This document shows positions 36,276 to 46,253 of a stretch of DNA of 64,000 bases, piece after piece (positions within the stretch are counted from its first letter, which is position 1; every line of letters starts with the position of its first letter). The stretch is taken from positions 248,001-312,000 of the forward strand of contig NZ_LQBQ01000001.1 of the NCBI RefSeq assembly GCF_001507595.1. Direction: 5' to 3'. The notes beneath the pieces are model-generated. The model saw only the letters and a list, made by a program, of their open reading frames with translations. It made no database searches and had not been told where the DNA came from. The stretch comes from Ruegeria marisrubri. Its GTDB lineage: Bacteria; Pseudomonadota; Alphaproteobacteria; Rhodobacterales; Rhodobacteraceae. The translations under genes were made by a program, and so were the position numbers.

Positions 36276-37652
36276 ATGGCTTTTACACGACGACAGGTTC
36301 TTGTGACTACGGCTGCAGCGGCCTTGCTGCCGACATCCGTGCGGGCCGCGCTGCCGCGTCTGGAAGCGCGCGAAGCGCTACAGCAGATTGCCCCGGAAAA
36401 CTATGACCCGACCCCGATCTGGGGATATGACGGTGGCGCGCCCGGTCCCGAGATACGGATCGCCCAAGGTGCGCGCGTGCAGCGCCGGTTGGTCAACAAC
36501 CTGCCCGAGCCGACCACGGTCCACTGGCACGGGATCCGCATCGACAACGCGATGGACGACGTTCCGGGGCTGACCCAGGATGCCGTGCCGCCAGGGCAGG
36601 GCTTTGACTATGATTTCGTTGCCCCGGATGCCGGAACCTTCTGGTATCACTCGCATAATCGCACGATGCGGCAGGTGGCGCAGGGCTTGTATGGTCCGTT
36701 GATCGTGGAAGAGGCCGCCCCGCCCGACGTGGATCACGACCTGGTGCTGATGCTGGACGATTGGCGTCTGGATCCGGAGACGCTGCGGATCACGCAGGAT
36801 TTCGACAACAACCATGATCTCAGCCATGCCGGGCGCCTTGGCAATGTTCTGACGGTGAATGGCCGTTTCGATCCTGCCTATCAGGCCCGCCGCCATGACC
36901 GGCTGCGGTTGCGGCTGATCAATGCGGCGAATGCGCGGATATTCAATGTCGGGCTTGAGGGGCTGGCGGGCTGGATCGTGGCTTTGGACGGTATGCCGCT
37001 CGCGCAGCCCATGGCCGTCGATGGCCCCTTTCCGATTGCGCCCGCGCAGAGGGTTGACCTGATCGTCGATGTGACCGCCGAGGCCGGGCAGACCGCCAGC
37101 CTTGTCAGCGTCGAGCGCGACGGCGGCTGGGGGCTGGCCCGTTTCGAAGTGGGTGAGCCGAGTGCCTCTGGCCCGCGGGGTGCCACTTCAGCTTTGCTAT
37201 CCAACCCCTTGCCGCAAATCGAAAATGCCGGCGATGCACCCCTGCACAGGATGGTCATGCAGGGCGGCGCAATGCGTTGGCTTGAAAAGGCCAGGATCGG
37301 GGATACCGAGCTGACCGGCCGGGAGCTGGCCGAGCTGGGCCGGTTCTGGGCGCTGAATGGCTATGCCGAGCGGCCACCCGAGCCGTTTCTGGACGTGCAG
37401 CGCGGCAGCCTGCACCGGATCGCATTCGTCAACGAAACGGCCTTTCCGCACGCCATGCATCTGCATGGCCACCATTTCCGCCTGATCCGGCCCGACGGTC
37501 AGCTTGGCCCGTGGCGGGATACGGTGCTGGTCGAGCGTGGCGAAACCCGCCAGATCGCGCTGGTTGCCGACAATCCCGGGGACTGGCTGTTGCATTGTCA
37601 CATGCTTGGCCATGCCGCATCTGGCATGATGAGTTGGTTCCGCGTCGCCTGA
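36276..37652 (+). CDS. Tat-exported multicopper oxidase
   Basis: 458 residues; ATG six bases after AGGAGG. The N-terminus FTRRQVLVTTAAAALLP is a twin-arginine signal. Three cupredoxin domains carry the copper ligands: HWHG (83-86), WYHSHN (HSH 125-127), HAMHLHGHHF and LLHCHMLGHAASGM (type-1 Cys with its Met four residues after the last His). All four copper-binding motifs are complete, so it should be an active laccase/CueO-like oxidase of the periplasm. There is no Met-rich insert typical of CueO. Downstream is folB; upstream the SleB-like gene ends 72 bases earlier. Confidence 0.88.
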   Translation: MAFTRRQVLVTTAAAALLPTSVRAALPRLEAREALQQIAPENYDPTPIWGYDGGAPGPEIRIAQGARVQRRLVNNLPEPTTVHWHGIRIDNAMDDVPGLTQDAVPPGQGFDYDFVAPDAGTFWYHSHNRTMRQVAQGLYGPLIVEEAAPPDVDHDLVLMLDDWRLDPETLRITQDFDNNHDLSHAGRLGNVLTVNGRFDPAYQARRHDRLRLRLINAANARIFNVGLEGLAGWIVALDGMPLAQPMAVDGPFPIAPAQRVDLIVDVTAEAGQTASLVSVERDGGWGLARFEVGEPSASGPRGATSALLSNPLPQIENAGDAPLHRMVMQGGAMRWLEKARIGDTELTGRELAELGRFWALNGYAERPPEPFLDVQRGSLHRIAFVNETAFPHAMHLHGHHFRLIRPDGQLGPWRDTVLVERGETRQIALVADNPGDWLLHCHMLGHAASGMMSWFRVA

Positions 37653-37755
37653 CGACGCTTTCGGTCACTGGTGTGGCGTTTGCGAAGCTGTTATAGGCCC
37701 GCGCAACGTCTAAATTGGGCAGACCCCCTAATTCGAGCCCGAAGAGGCCAATCGC

Positions 37756-38676
37756 ATGAGCTCTGAAATCCGTCTTGCTTTCGCACATCCCTCGGAGAGG
37801 TCCGAGGCCACGGCCTCGCACGGTCCGCTGGACCGTATCTCGCTGAGGGACCATATCGTCGAGGTCGAGATCGGCGCCTTTCAGGCCGAACGGGGCACCA
37901 CCCAGCGCGTCTGTTTCAACGTGGTGGTCGAGGTCCAGCCTCTGACCGGCCCGATCGACGATGACGTGGACCGGATCCTGTCCTATGACCGCGTGACCGA
38001 GGCCATCGCCATCGAACTTGCCGCCGAGCGGCTGAACCTGCTGGAAACGCTGGCCGAGCGCGTGGCCGAACGGATCCTGCTCGAGCCGCAGGCCGTGCGC
38101 GCCTTTGTCCGCATCGAAAAGCTGGATCGGGGGCCGGGGGCGCTGGGGGTCGAGATCGTGCGGTCCAAGGACGCGATCCATCACGATGTCGCCGCCGAGG
38201 AACGTCCGCATCCGCGTCTGGTGTTCCTGTCCAACGAGGCCATCGCCTCGGACAACCTGTCGGCGTGGCTGGATCAGTTGGAAAGCCGCAAGCGCCCGCT
38301 GATCCTGTGCGTCGGCGCGTCGGACCTGCCGGTGCCGCAGACGGGGCACGCAATGACCCAGAGGCGGATAGACCTGCTGGCCATCGAACAGAACGCCTGG
38401 GTTCTGGCGGCCAGGGATGATCGCTGCGTCGTGGTGTCCACCCGGACGGAACTGGACTGGGCGATGAAGCATCACCAGACCTGTGTCTGGGCGCCCTCGA
38501 AAATCGTGCTGGACGCGGTCGATGGCCCCTCGGCCAAGCCTGCGGATGCGGTGGCGCTGGCCGCGTGGTTCGCCGCGACCTTCGAGGCCAGCGAGATGAT
38601 GGTGATCGGTGGCGATCTGCCGACTGACGCCAGCGTGCCGCTGCGCGCCGTGCCGGTGGAGCAGAGAGACCTGTGA
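37756..38676 (+). CDS. folB: Dihydroneopterin aldolase FolB with a large C-terminal extension
   Basis: 306 residues. The FolB tunnelling fold occupies about 25-135 (LRDHIVEVEIGAFQAERGTT, VDRILSYDRVTEAIAIEL, ETLAERVAERILLEP); FolB proteins are normally about 120 residues. The remaining 170 residues, with LSAWLDQLESRKRPLILCVG and a regular alpha/beta pattern up to MMVIGGDLPTDASVP, have no motif I recognise. The overlap GTGA with folP shows co-translation. It would split 7,8-dihydroneopterin into glycolaldehyde and 6-hydroxymethyl-dihydropterin. The C-terminal part might replace or regulate a neighbouring folate enzyme. Confidence 0.85.
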   Translation: MSSEIRLAFAHPSERSEATASHGPLDRISLRDHIVEVEIGAFQAERGTTQRVCFNVVVEVQPLTGPIDDDVDRILSYDRVTEAIAIELAAERLNLLETLAERVAERILLEPQAVRAFVRIEKLDRGPGALGVEIVRSKDAIHHDVAAEERPHPRLVFLSNEAIASDNLSAWLDQLESRKRPLILCVGASDLPVPQTGHAMTQRRIDLLAIEQNAWVLAARDDRCVVVSTRTELDWAMKHHQTCVWAPSKIVLDAVDGPSAKPADAVALAAWFAATFEASEMMVIGGDLPTDASVPLRAVPVEQRDL

Positions 38677-39671
38677 CAGAGTATTTCCGCCCGTTGGTTC
38701 AGAATGGCCGTGCCCGACCCGGCGGCGCGGTTTCGCTGGCGGGCTCGGGGCTGTGGTTCACCCATGTCGAAGTGCTGTCGCGCGACGCGCCGCCGCGCGT
38801 CGTTGAAGCTGGTGATGTTCCTGCTGCCGATCTTCTGCGGCTGACCTCGGCGCGCGCCTCCCTGGCCGGGCTCGACATGAGCCGGCCGCAGATCATGGGC
38901 ATCCTCAACGCGACCCCTGACAGCTTTTCAGACGGCGGCCGCCACAACAGCGTCGAGGCCGCCCGTGCGGCGGCTGCACAGATGGTGGCGAATGGGGCGT
39001 CGATCCTCGACATCGGCGGTGAATCGACCCGTCCGGGCGCGCGGACCGTCCCCGAGGACGAAGAGATGTCCCGCACGGTGCCGGTGATCAAGGCGATCCG
39101 CGCGGAAACCAAGGCGCTCATCTCGATCGATACCCGAAAGGCTGCGGTGGCCAAGGCGGCCTTGTCGGCGGGTGCCCGACTTGTCAACGACGTTTCCGGT
39201 TTTACCCATGATCCGGCCTTGGCAACGCTGTGCGCCGAGATGCAGGTGCCGGTCTGCGTGATGCATATGCAGGGCGACCCCGAAACCATGCAGGACGACC
39301 CGCGATACGACAACGTGCTGCTGGACGTCTATGACTTTCTCGACGCCCAGATCGCCCTGCTCGAGGCGAGGGGCCTGGACCGGTCGAGGATCGTGGTCGA
39401 TCCGGGCATCGGTTTCGGCAAGACCGAGGAACACAATCTGACCCTGCTGCGCAACATCAGTCTGTTCCACGGGTTGGGTTGCCCGATCCTGCTGGGCGTG
39501 TCGCGCAAGGGGTTCATCGGCCGGATCGGCCGGGAACCGCGGGCCGAGGCGCGCGCGCCGGGCTCGATCGCGGTCGCCCTGGCCGCGCTGGCGCAGGGCG
39601 TTCAGATCATTCGCGTGCATGACGTCCCGGAAACGGCACAGGCCTTGCGTCTTTGGTCCGCCGTCCGGTAA
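38673..39671 (+). CDS. folP: Dihydropteroate synthase
   Basis: 332 residues from a GTG overlapping the folB stop. The TIM-barrel motifs are all present: [80 protein letters not shown] and [11 protein letters not shown]. It joins 6-hydroxymethyl-dihydropterin diphosphate to p-aminobenzoate and is the sulfonamide target. There is a 60-residue N-terminal extension before the barrel ([20 protein letters not shown]), seen in related alphaproteobacteria. folK is not visible in this window. Confidence 0.95.
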   Translation: MTEYFRPLVQNGRARPGGAVSLAGSGLWFTHVEVLSRDAPPRVVEAGDVPAADLLRLTSARASLAGLDMSRPQIMGILNATPDSFSDGGRHNSVEAARAAAAQMVANGASILDIGGESTRPGARTVPEDEEMSRTVPVIKAIRAETKALISIDTRKAAVAKAALSAGARLVNDVSGFTHDPALATLCAEMQVPVCVMHMQGDPETMQDDPRYDNVLLDVYDFLDAQIALLEARGLDRSRIVVDPGIGFGKTEEHNLTLLRNISLFHGLGCPILLGVSRKGFIGRIGREPRAEARAPGSIAVALAALAQGVQIIRVHDVPETAQALRLWSAVR

Positions 39672-39703
39672 TCGTGGCGCCGGAAAGCCAGTGGAGAGTC
39701 GAC

Positions 39704-41050
39704 ATGCGCAAACTGTTCGGAACCGACGGGGTGCGGGGAACCGCGAACACCCATCCGATGACCGCCGAGATGGCCTTGCGCATCGGCGCCGCCGTGGGGC
39801 GCTATTTCCGCCGCGACGCGACGGGCGTGCACCGCGTGGTGATCGGCAAGGATACCCGCCTGTCGGGCTATATGTTCGAGAATGCGCTGACTGCGGGTCT
39901 GACCTCGACCGGGATGAACGTTCTGCTTCTGGGCCCCGTGCCGACGCCGGCGGTAGGCCTGATGACCCGCTCGATGCGGGCCGATCTGGGCGTGATGATT
40001 TCGGCCAGTCACAACCCGGCCGATGACAACGGCATCAAGTTCTTCGGGCCGGACGGCTTCAAACTGTCGGATCAGGCCGAGTTGGAAATCGAAAAGCTGA
40101 TCGAACAGGGCGTGAGCCCGGCGCAGGCGCACAACATCGGGCGCGCCAAGCGCGTTGACGATGCGCGTTTCCGCTATGGCGAGCGGGTCAAGTCGTCGTT
40201 GCCGCGCGATCTGCGGCTGGACGGGCTGAAGGTGGTGATCGACTGTGCCAACGGCGCCGCGCACCGGACCGCACCCGAGGTGCTGTGGGAACTCGGCGCG
40301 GACGTGATTCCCGTCGGTGTCTCGCCGGACGGCAAGAACATCAACCTGGGCTGCGGCTCGACCCAGCCGCGAGTGGCGGCCGAAACGGTGGTTGCGCATG
40401 GCGCCCATGTCGGGATCTGTCTGGATGGCGATGCCGACCGGGTGGTGGTGATCGACGAGAACGGCATGGTGGCAGATGGCGATCAGTTGATGGCGCTGCT
40501 GGCCTCACGCTGGGCCTCCGAGGGGCAGCTCAACGGCGGTGCGCTGGTCGCGACGGTCATGTCGAATCTCGGGCTGGAACGCCATCTGCAAGGGCAGGGG
40601 CTGCGGCTGGAGCGGACGGCGGTCGGCGACCGTTACGTCGTCGAACGGATGCGCAAGGGCGGCTTCAACCTGGGTGGCGAGCAATCGGGCCATATCGTCA
40701 TGAGCGACTACGCCACCACGGGCGACGGGCTGATGGCGGGGCTGCATTTCCTGGCCGAGATGGTCTTGTCGGGCCGCAAGGCCTCGGAACTGGCGCGGCA
40801 GTTCGAGCCGGTGCCGCAGCTGTTGAGGAACGTGCGCTATGGCGCCGGGCAGGATCCTCTGGGCCTGCCCGAGGTGAAGGCGGCGATTGCGGATGCCGAA
40901 AGCGCGCTGAACGGCAAGGGGCGTCTGTTGATCCGCAAGTCCGGCACCGAACCGCTGGTCCGTGTGATGGCGGAATGCGAGGATGAGGGTCTGCTGGAAC
41001 GCGCCGTGGAGTCGGTCGTCGATGCGGTAAAGGGGGCTGTGACGGCCTGA
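39704..41050 (+). CDS. glmM: Phosphoglucosamine mutase
   Basis: 448 residues; ATG after GGAGAG. GlmM converts glucosamine-6-phosphate to glucosamine-1-phosphate for peptidoglycan and lipopolysaccharide. The phosphoserine is Ser102 in [20 protein letters not shown], the metal loop is [14 protein letters not shown], the sugar-recognition loop is [19 protein letters not shown] and the phosphate-binding loop is [14 protein letters not shown]. folP-glmM adjacency is widespread, also in E. coli. It lies 32 bases after folP and ends 7 bases before the convergent EamA gene. Confidence 0.97.
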   Translation: MRKLFGTDGVRGTANTHPMTAEMALRIGAAVGRYFRRDATGVHRVVIGKDTRLSGYMFENALTAGLTSTGMNVLLLGPVPTPAVGLMTRSMRADLGVMISASHNPADDNGIKFFGPDGFKLSDQAELEIEKLIEQGVSPAQAHNIGRAKRVDDARFRYGERVKSSLPRDLRLDGLKVVIDCANGAAHRTAPEVLWELGADVIPVGVSPDGKNINLGCGSTQPRVAAETVVAHGAHVGICLDGDADRVVVIDENGMVADGDQLMALLASRWASEGQLNGGALVATVMSNLGLERHLQGQGLRLERTAVGDRYVVERMRKGGFNLGGEQSGHIVMSDYATTGDGLMAGLHFLAEMVLSGRKASELARQFEPVPQLLRNVRYGAGQDPLGLPEVKAAIADAESALNGKGRLLIRKSGTEPLVRVMAECEDEGLLERAVESVVDAVKGAVTA

Positions 41051-41057
41051 CCAGCCC

Positions 41058-41978
41058 TTACATCCGGCCAAACAGGCGCCTGAGCGCGCCATATTGGCTG
41101 AGGCCCACCCCGCCCAAGATCAGCAAGAGCGCCCAGAGCAGCGCGGGGGGCAGTGGCTCGCCCAGGAAAACCGCGCCCAGAACCACGGACCAGACCGGAA
41201 CCTGATAGTTGGTCAGGCTCATGAAGACCGGACCGGCCGTTCGCACCACCGTCACGCGCAGCAGATTGGCGGCGGCGGTGGGCACAAGGCCCAGGAAGGC
41301 GACCAGGAACAGGGTTCGGTTGTCGGGCAGGGGCGGTGGCCCTTCCACGATCCAGGCCATCGGAATCGCGGCGCAGGCCCCGATCAGCAGCAGAACCGAG
41401 GACAGCCCGATCGGATCGACCGGGGGCAGGCGGCGCATCAGGACCGAGGTGACCGCATAGCAGCCGGCGGCCGACAGGCAGGCAAGGCGCCCCGGCAGTT
41501 CGCGGACCTGGCCTGAGCTTTCGAATGCCTGTGATCCGATCAGGAGCGCAACGCCGGCAAAGCCCACAAGGAAACCGAAGGTGCGCCGCAGGGTCATGCG
41601 CTCGCCGGGCACCAGAAAATGCGAAAGCGGCAGGACCATCAGCGCGATCGAGGCCATCGAGACGCCGGTGAAGCCCGAGGTGACATATTGCTGCCCCCAG
41701 GAGATCAGCGCGAAGGGCACGGCCGAACTGAGCAGCGCGATGACGGTCAGCGACGTCAGGGCGCTGCGTGTTGGCGGGGTGACGAACAGGCGTCCGCCCA
41801 AGGCCAGCCAGACCGTGCAGCTGAGAAGCGCCCCGAAGCCGATCCGGAAGGCCGCCAGCCAGAACGGCGTCATGTTTTCCAGAACAAGTTCGATGATCAG
41901 AAAGGTGCCGCCCCAGACCAAGCCCAGCGTGGCCACCATGAGCCAGCTTTTCGCGGTGATGTCGGGCTGCTGTTCCAT
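41058..41978 (-). CDS. EamA/DMT-superfamily transporter
   Basis: 306 residues with ten membrane helices in two EamA repeats (about 10-140 and 155-295). The start has the LGLVWGGTFLIIELVLENMT pattern and each repeat ends with the typical EamA helix (LMVLPLSHFLVPGERMT and VLGAVFLGEPLPPALLWALL). It belongs to the RhaT/YdcZ-like DMT family by overall pattern, substrate unknown. It is convergent with glmM (7 bases) and lies downstream of the ilvC terminator, so it has its own promoter between 41979 and 42050. Confidence 0.88.
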   Translation of the reverse strand: MEQQPDITAKSWLMVATLGLVWGGTFLIIELVLENMTPFWLAAFRIGFGALLSCTVWLALGGRLFVTPPTRSALTSLTVIALLSSAVPFALISWGQQYVTSGFTGVSMASIALMVLPLSHFLVPGERMTLRRTFGFLVGFAGVALLIGSQAFESSGQVRELPGRLACLSAAGCYAVTSVLMRRLPPVDPIGLSSVLLLIGACAAIPMAWIVEGPPPLPDNRTLFLVAFLGLVPTAAANLLRVTVVRTAGPVFMSLTNYQVPVWSVVLGAVFLGEPLPPALLWALLLILGGVGLSQYGALRRLFGRM

Positions 41979-42051
41979 GGAACCTCTCGTGTTGCCGCGG
42001 CACTGAACAGGTGACGGTGGGGGGCGTCAATGCGGAAGGCTGCCACCCATG

Positions 42052-42078
42052 AAAAAGGGCGCCTTGGGGCGCCCTTTT
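42052..42078 (-). terminator. Intrinsic terminator of ilvC
   Basis: GGGCGCC / GGCGCCC perfect 7-bp stem, loop of four, extended by A/T pairs, followed on the minus strand by TTTTTC. It begins about 23 bases after the ilvC stop. Confidence 0.85.
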
Positions 42079-42100
42079 CGCGAACCTGTCCCTATGGGGA

Positions 42101-43252
<1,152 letters not shown>

Positions 43253-43254
43253 TC

Positions 43255-43710
43255 ATGCTCGATGATATAGACCGCCGCATTCTGCGCCATTTCCAGGCCG
43301 AACCGAGCCTGAGCACCGCCGAACTGGCCGAGCGTTGCCGGATCAGCAATGGCGTCTGCTGGCGGCGGATCGAGAAGATGCAGGCCGCCGGGATCATACT
43401 GGGACAGGAGGCGGTGATCGACTGGGCCGCCCTGGGCTATGCGGTCGAGGTGTCGTTGCGGGTGACGCTGGACAAGACGCAGGCGCGGGCCTTTGACGAG
43501 TTCACCGCGGCGGCCCGAAAGGTGCCCGAGGTGATCGAGATCCAGACCTTTCTGGGCCGCGTGGATGTCCGCCTGTCCGTCATCGCGCGGGACATGTCCC
43601 ACTATCAGCAGGTGTATCGCGACCGCATACTGACCCTGCCGCATATCGCCGACATCGAGGCGTTGATGCTGATTTCGCGGGTCAAGCGGGACGAGGTGCT
43701 GCCGGTATGA
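43255..43710 (+). CDS. Lrp/AsnC-family transcriptional regulator
   Basis: 151 residues with an N-terminal winged helix-turn-helix (about 1-60; DDIDRRILRHFQAEPSLSTA and ISNGVCWRRIEKMQAAGI) and a C-terminal RAM ligand/oligomer domain (about 65-145). It overlaps the next Lrp gene by four bases (ATGA). Divergence from ilvC suggests regulation of branched-chain amino acid synthesis. The ligand is not predictable. The protein is shorter than Lrp of E. coli (164) and within the AsnC range. Confidence 0.9.
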   Translation: MLDDIDRRILRHFQAEPSLSTAELAERCRISNGVCWRRIEKMQAAGIILGQEAVIDWAALGYAVEVSLRVTLDKTQARAFDEFTAAARKVPEVIEIQTFLGRVDVRLSVIARDMSHYQQVYRDRILTLPHIADIEALMLISRVKRDEVLPV

Positions 43711-44165
43711 TCGAACTGGACGATCTTGACCGCAAGCTGCTGCGCGCTTTGGCCCAGGATGCCACGCAAAGCGCGGGTGCCCTGGGGCGGCGGTTCGGGC
43801 TGTCGCAACCGGCTACCTGGCGGCGCATAAAGCGGCTGGAGCAGGCCGGTATCATCAAGGGCCGGCGGTTGCGCCTGAATGCCGAGGCGCTTGGCTTTGG
43901 CGTGACCGTGTTTCTGGGCGTCAAATTGGCACGCAAGGGGCAGGTCAGCCTTGAGGACTTCGAGCGCGCGGTCAGCGCCATTCCCGAAGTGCAGACGGTT
44001 GAGCACGTTCTGGGGCTGTATGACTACCGGTTGCGTGTCGTGGCGCGGGACCTGTCGGATTTCGAAAGGGTGCTCAGGCGACGGATCATGACCCTGCCGG
44101 GGGCCGGCGATGTCGAGGCGAATGTTCTGCTCAGCGAAGAGCGCCTGCCCGGGCCGATCGGCTGA
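43707..44165 (+). CDS. Second Lrp/AsnC-family transcriptional regulator
   Basis: 152 residues. The HTH (about 1-60) contains LDDLDRKLLRALAQDATQSA and LSQPATWRRIKRLEQAGII, and the RAM domain (about 65-148) contains VSAIPEVQTVEHVLGLYDYR. It starts inside the stop of the first Lrp gene (ATGA), so the two are co-translated and may form mixed oligomers; the two sequences are clearly different (not a recent duplication). It is 6 bases from the convergent HutC-type regulator gene, which ends at 44172. Confidence 0.9.
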   Translation: MIELDDLDRKLLRALAQDATQSAGALGRRFGLSQPATWRRIKRLEQAGIIKGRRLRLNAEALGFGVTVFLGVKLARKGQVSLEDFERAVSAIPEVQTVEHVLGLYDYRLRVVARDLSDFERVLRRRIMTLPGAGDVEANVLLSEERLPGPIG

Positions 44166-44171
44166 GACGGG

Positions 44172-44873
44172 TCAGTAGGAGGTTCGGATCCGATAGCCCG
44201 GGTGGTGGGTCATGCGCGCAAAGGTCACGGGCCGCCCGTTCAGCCGGGTCGTGCGCTCGGTCTGCATCACGGGGATGCCGCGCGTGGTGGCGAGGAACTC
44301 GGCCAGCCGACCGTCGGCAGCGGTTGCGAAAAAGGCCACTTCGGCCTCGGTGAATGGAGCCGCCTTCAACAGCCATTCGTGGGGGCTGGTTTGGGTGAGG
44401 TCAGCCTGTTCCACGTCCGGCACCACGTCGATGTTGATCCACCGCTCTTCGAGCTGAAAGGGGTGGTTGTTGGCGTAGTGCATGCACAGCACATGCAGGA
44501 TCCGCGTTTCGGGGGAGACATCGAGTTGCGAGGCCAGCCAGGCCGGGCTGGTCACGACCTTGCGCTCGACCAGGGCGTAACGGTAGGCGGCGTTCTGTGC
44601 TTCGACCGTGTGGCGGGGCGGTGCGATCTCCAACCGGGCCTGCTTGGAAGGCGCCATTTTCACCCGCGTTCCGCTTTTCCGTTTGCGCTCGACGAAACCC
44701 TGTTCCGCCAGTTCCCGGAGAGCACGGTTGACCGTGGCCCGGGCGCAGTCGAATTCCTGCGCCAACTGAGTTTCGGTCGGCAGGACGGACCCCTGAGGCC
44801 AGACGCGACTTTCGATGCGTCGTTTTACTTCGTCGCGAACCACCTGAAAGCTCATCCGCTTTTGCGCTGTCAC
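44172..44873 (-). CDS. GntR-family (HutC subfamily) transcriptional regulator
   Basis: About 233 residues from a GTG at 44873; an ATG at 44855 (MSFQVVRDEVKRRI) is the alternative. The wHTH domain (about 7-75) has VLPTETQLAQEFDCARATVN and the HutC effector-binding UTRA domain (about 95-225) has YRYALVERKVVTSPAWLASQ and FQLEERWINIDVVPDVEQAD. HutC/PhnF-type repressors sense small catabolites. It is divergent from the aminotransferase at 45113 with a perfect inverted repeat between them, so it likely controls that gene. A start further upstream is possible as the frame is open, but the repeat would then be coding. Confidence 0.85.
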   Translation of the reverse strand: MTAQKRMSFQVVRDEVKRRIESRVWPQGSVLPTETQLAQEFDCARATVNRALRELAEQGFVERKRKSGTRVKMAPSKQARLEIAPPRHTVEAQNAAYRYALVERKVVTSPAWLASQLDVSPETRILHVLCMHYANNHPFQLEERWINIDVVPDVEQADLTQTSPHEWLLKAAPFTEAEVAFFATAADGRLAEFLATTRGIPVMQTERTTRLNGRPVTFARMTHHPGYRIRTSY

Positions 44874-44907
44874 TGGCAAACCTGTTCTTTCTTGCTTTGG
44901 GTGTGTG

Positions 44908-44993
44908 TATGTGCCCTGAAACACGTCTGAGTGTAAAGGTGCTGCTGACACTGATTGGCGTCATTTCTTGTTTCTGTTGTGCCAGGGCACATA
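44908..44993. promoter_or_regulatory. Split perfect 11-bp inverted repeat (GntR operator candidate)
   Basis: TATGTGCCCTG (44908-44918) and CAGGGCACATA (44983-44993) are exact reverse complements 64 bases apart in the divergent gap. The right copy is embedded in TGTGCCAGGGCACA, itself a local palindrome around AG, so it has two symmetry levels. The whole gap (44874-45112, 239 bases) holds no gene; it must contain two promoters. Confidence 0.6.
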
Positions 44994-45112
44994 TCACGAC
45001 CGCGCCGGTTGCTCTGGTCATGTCGAACTGCCGGCAGATTTTGTCGGATTGACGCTTTACCAATGCCCCCGGCAGGTCCAAGAATTCGGCAACCAGACAG
45101 AAAGGACAGATC

Positions 45113-46240
45113 ATGCCGGCACTGCTTGAAACCGTCGATCCCGGTGGCCTCGAAGAATTCTCGGTCGTTTTCACCGATCGTTCTCTCAACCACATGTCCG
45201 CCGCCTTCCAACAGGTGATGCGCGATATCTCGTCCATGCTGCGCGAGGTCTACAACGCGGATGGGGTGGCGGTGATTCCGGGCGGCGGCACCTACGGGAT
45301 GGAGGCAGTGGCGCGCCAGTTCGCCCGTGGCGCCAACGTGCTGGTGGTTCGCAATGGATGGTTTTCCTACCGCTGGAGCCAGATTTTCGAAACCGGCGGA
45401 CTGACGGCGAGTGCCACGGTGATGAAGGCGCGTCAGACCGGCAACACCAGCCCGTCGCCCTTTGCCCCGGCCCCGATCGAAGAGGTGGTGTCGGCGATCC
45501 GCGAGCAGCGCCCGGATATCGTCTTTGCCCCGCATGTGGAGACGGCCGCGGGGGTGATCCTGCCCGACGACTACGTCTCGGCGATGGCAGAGGCGGCGCA
45601 TGAGGTGGGCGCGCTGATGGTGCTGGACTGCATCGCCTCGGGCTGTGTCTGGGTGGACATGAAGGCCACCGGCGTCGACGTCCTGATCTCGGCCCCGCAG
45701 AAGGGGTGGAGCGCCTCGCCCTGCGCCGGGCTGGTGATGCTGTCCGAGCGCGCCGAGAAGCGGCTGGAGGAGACCACGTCGGACAGTTTCGCGCTGGACC
45801 TGAAGAAATGGCGCCAGATCATGCAGGCCTATGAAAACGGTGGTCATGCCTATCACGCCACGATGCCCACCGATGCGCTGCGGATGTTCCGCGACACGAT
45901 GCAGGAAACCCGCGACTACGGTTTTGATAAGCTGCGCGAGGCGCAATGGGCGCTGGGCAACGGCGTTCGGGCGATGCTCAGGGAAAAGGGTGTCGTATCG
46001 GTCGCCGCAGAAGGGTTCGGGGCGCCGGGTGTGGTGGTCAGCTATACCTCGGACCCCGAGATTCAGAACGGCAGGAAATTCGCCGCGCTGGGCATGCAGA
46101 TCGCAGCCGGCGTGCCGCTGCAATGTGACGAGCCCGAAGGGTTCAGCACCTTCCGTCTGGGCCTGTTCGGGCTCGACAAGCTGTATGACGTGGAGGGCAC
46201 CATCGCCCGGCTCAAGCGGGTCCTGGACCAGGTGCTGTGA
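45113..46240 (+). CDS. Class V aminotransferase family protein
   Basis: 375 residues, ATG behind AGAAAGGACAG. The fold-type I PLP enzyme has GGGTYGMEAVARQFARG (phosphate-binding loop), VLDCIASGC and the Lys of SAPQKGWSASPCAGLVMLSE. It resembles alanine-glyoxylate/serine-pyruvate and 2-aminoethylphosphonate-type aminotransferases, but the substrate cannot be read off. The divergent HutC-type repressor and operator-like repeat suggest an inducible catabolic step. An AlaR/AgxT-like role is only one option. The final 20 residues are normal and the gene is isolated from the UbiH-like gene by 13 bases (convergent). Confidence 0.82.
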   Translation: MPALLETVDPGGLEEFSVVFTDRSLNHMSAAFQQVMRDISSMLREVYNADGVAVIPGGGTYGMEAVARQFARGANVLVVRNGWFSYRWSQIFETGGLTASATVMKARQTGNTSPSPFAPAPIEEVVSAIREQRPDIVFAPHVETAAGVILPDDYVSAMAEAAHEVGALMVLDCIASGCVWVDMKATGVDVLISAPQKGWSASPCAGLVMLSERAEKRLEETTSDSFALDLKKWRQIMQAYENGGHAYHATMPTDALRMFRDTMQETRDYGFDKLREAQWALGNGVRAMLREKGVVSVAAEGFGAPGVVVSYTSDPEIQNGRKFAALGMQIAAGVPLQCDEPEGFSTFRLGLFGLDKLYDVEGTIARLKRVLDQVL

Positions 46241-46253
46241 TCCAGGCAGGGCC

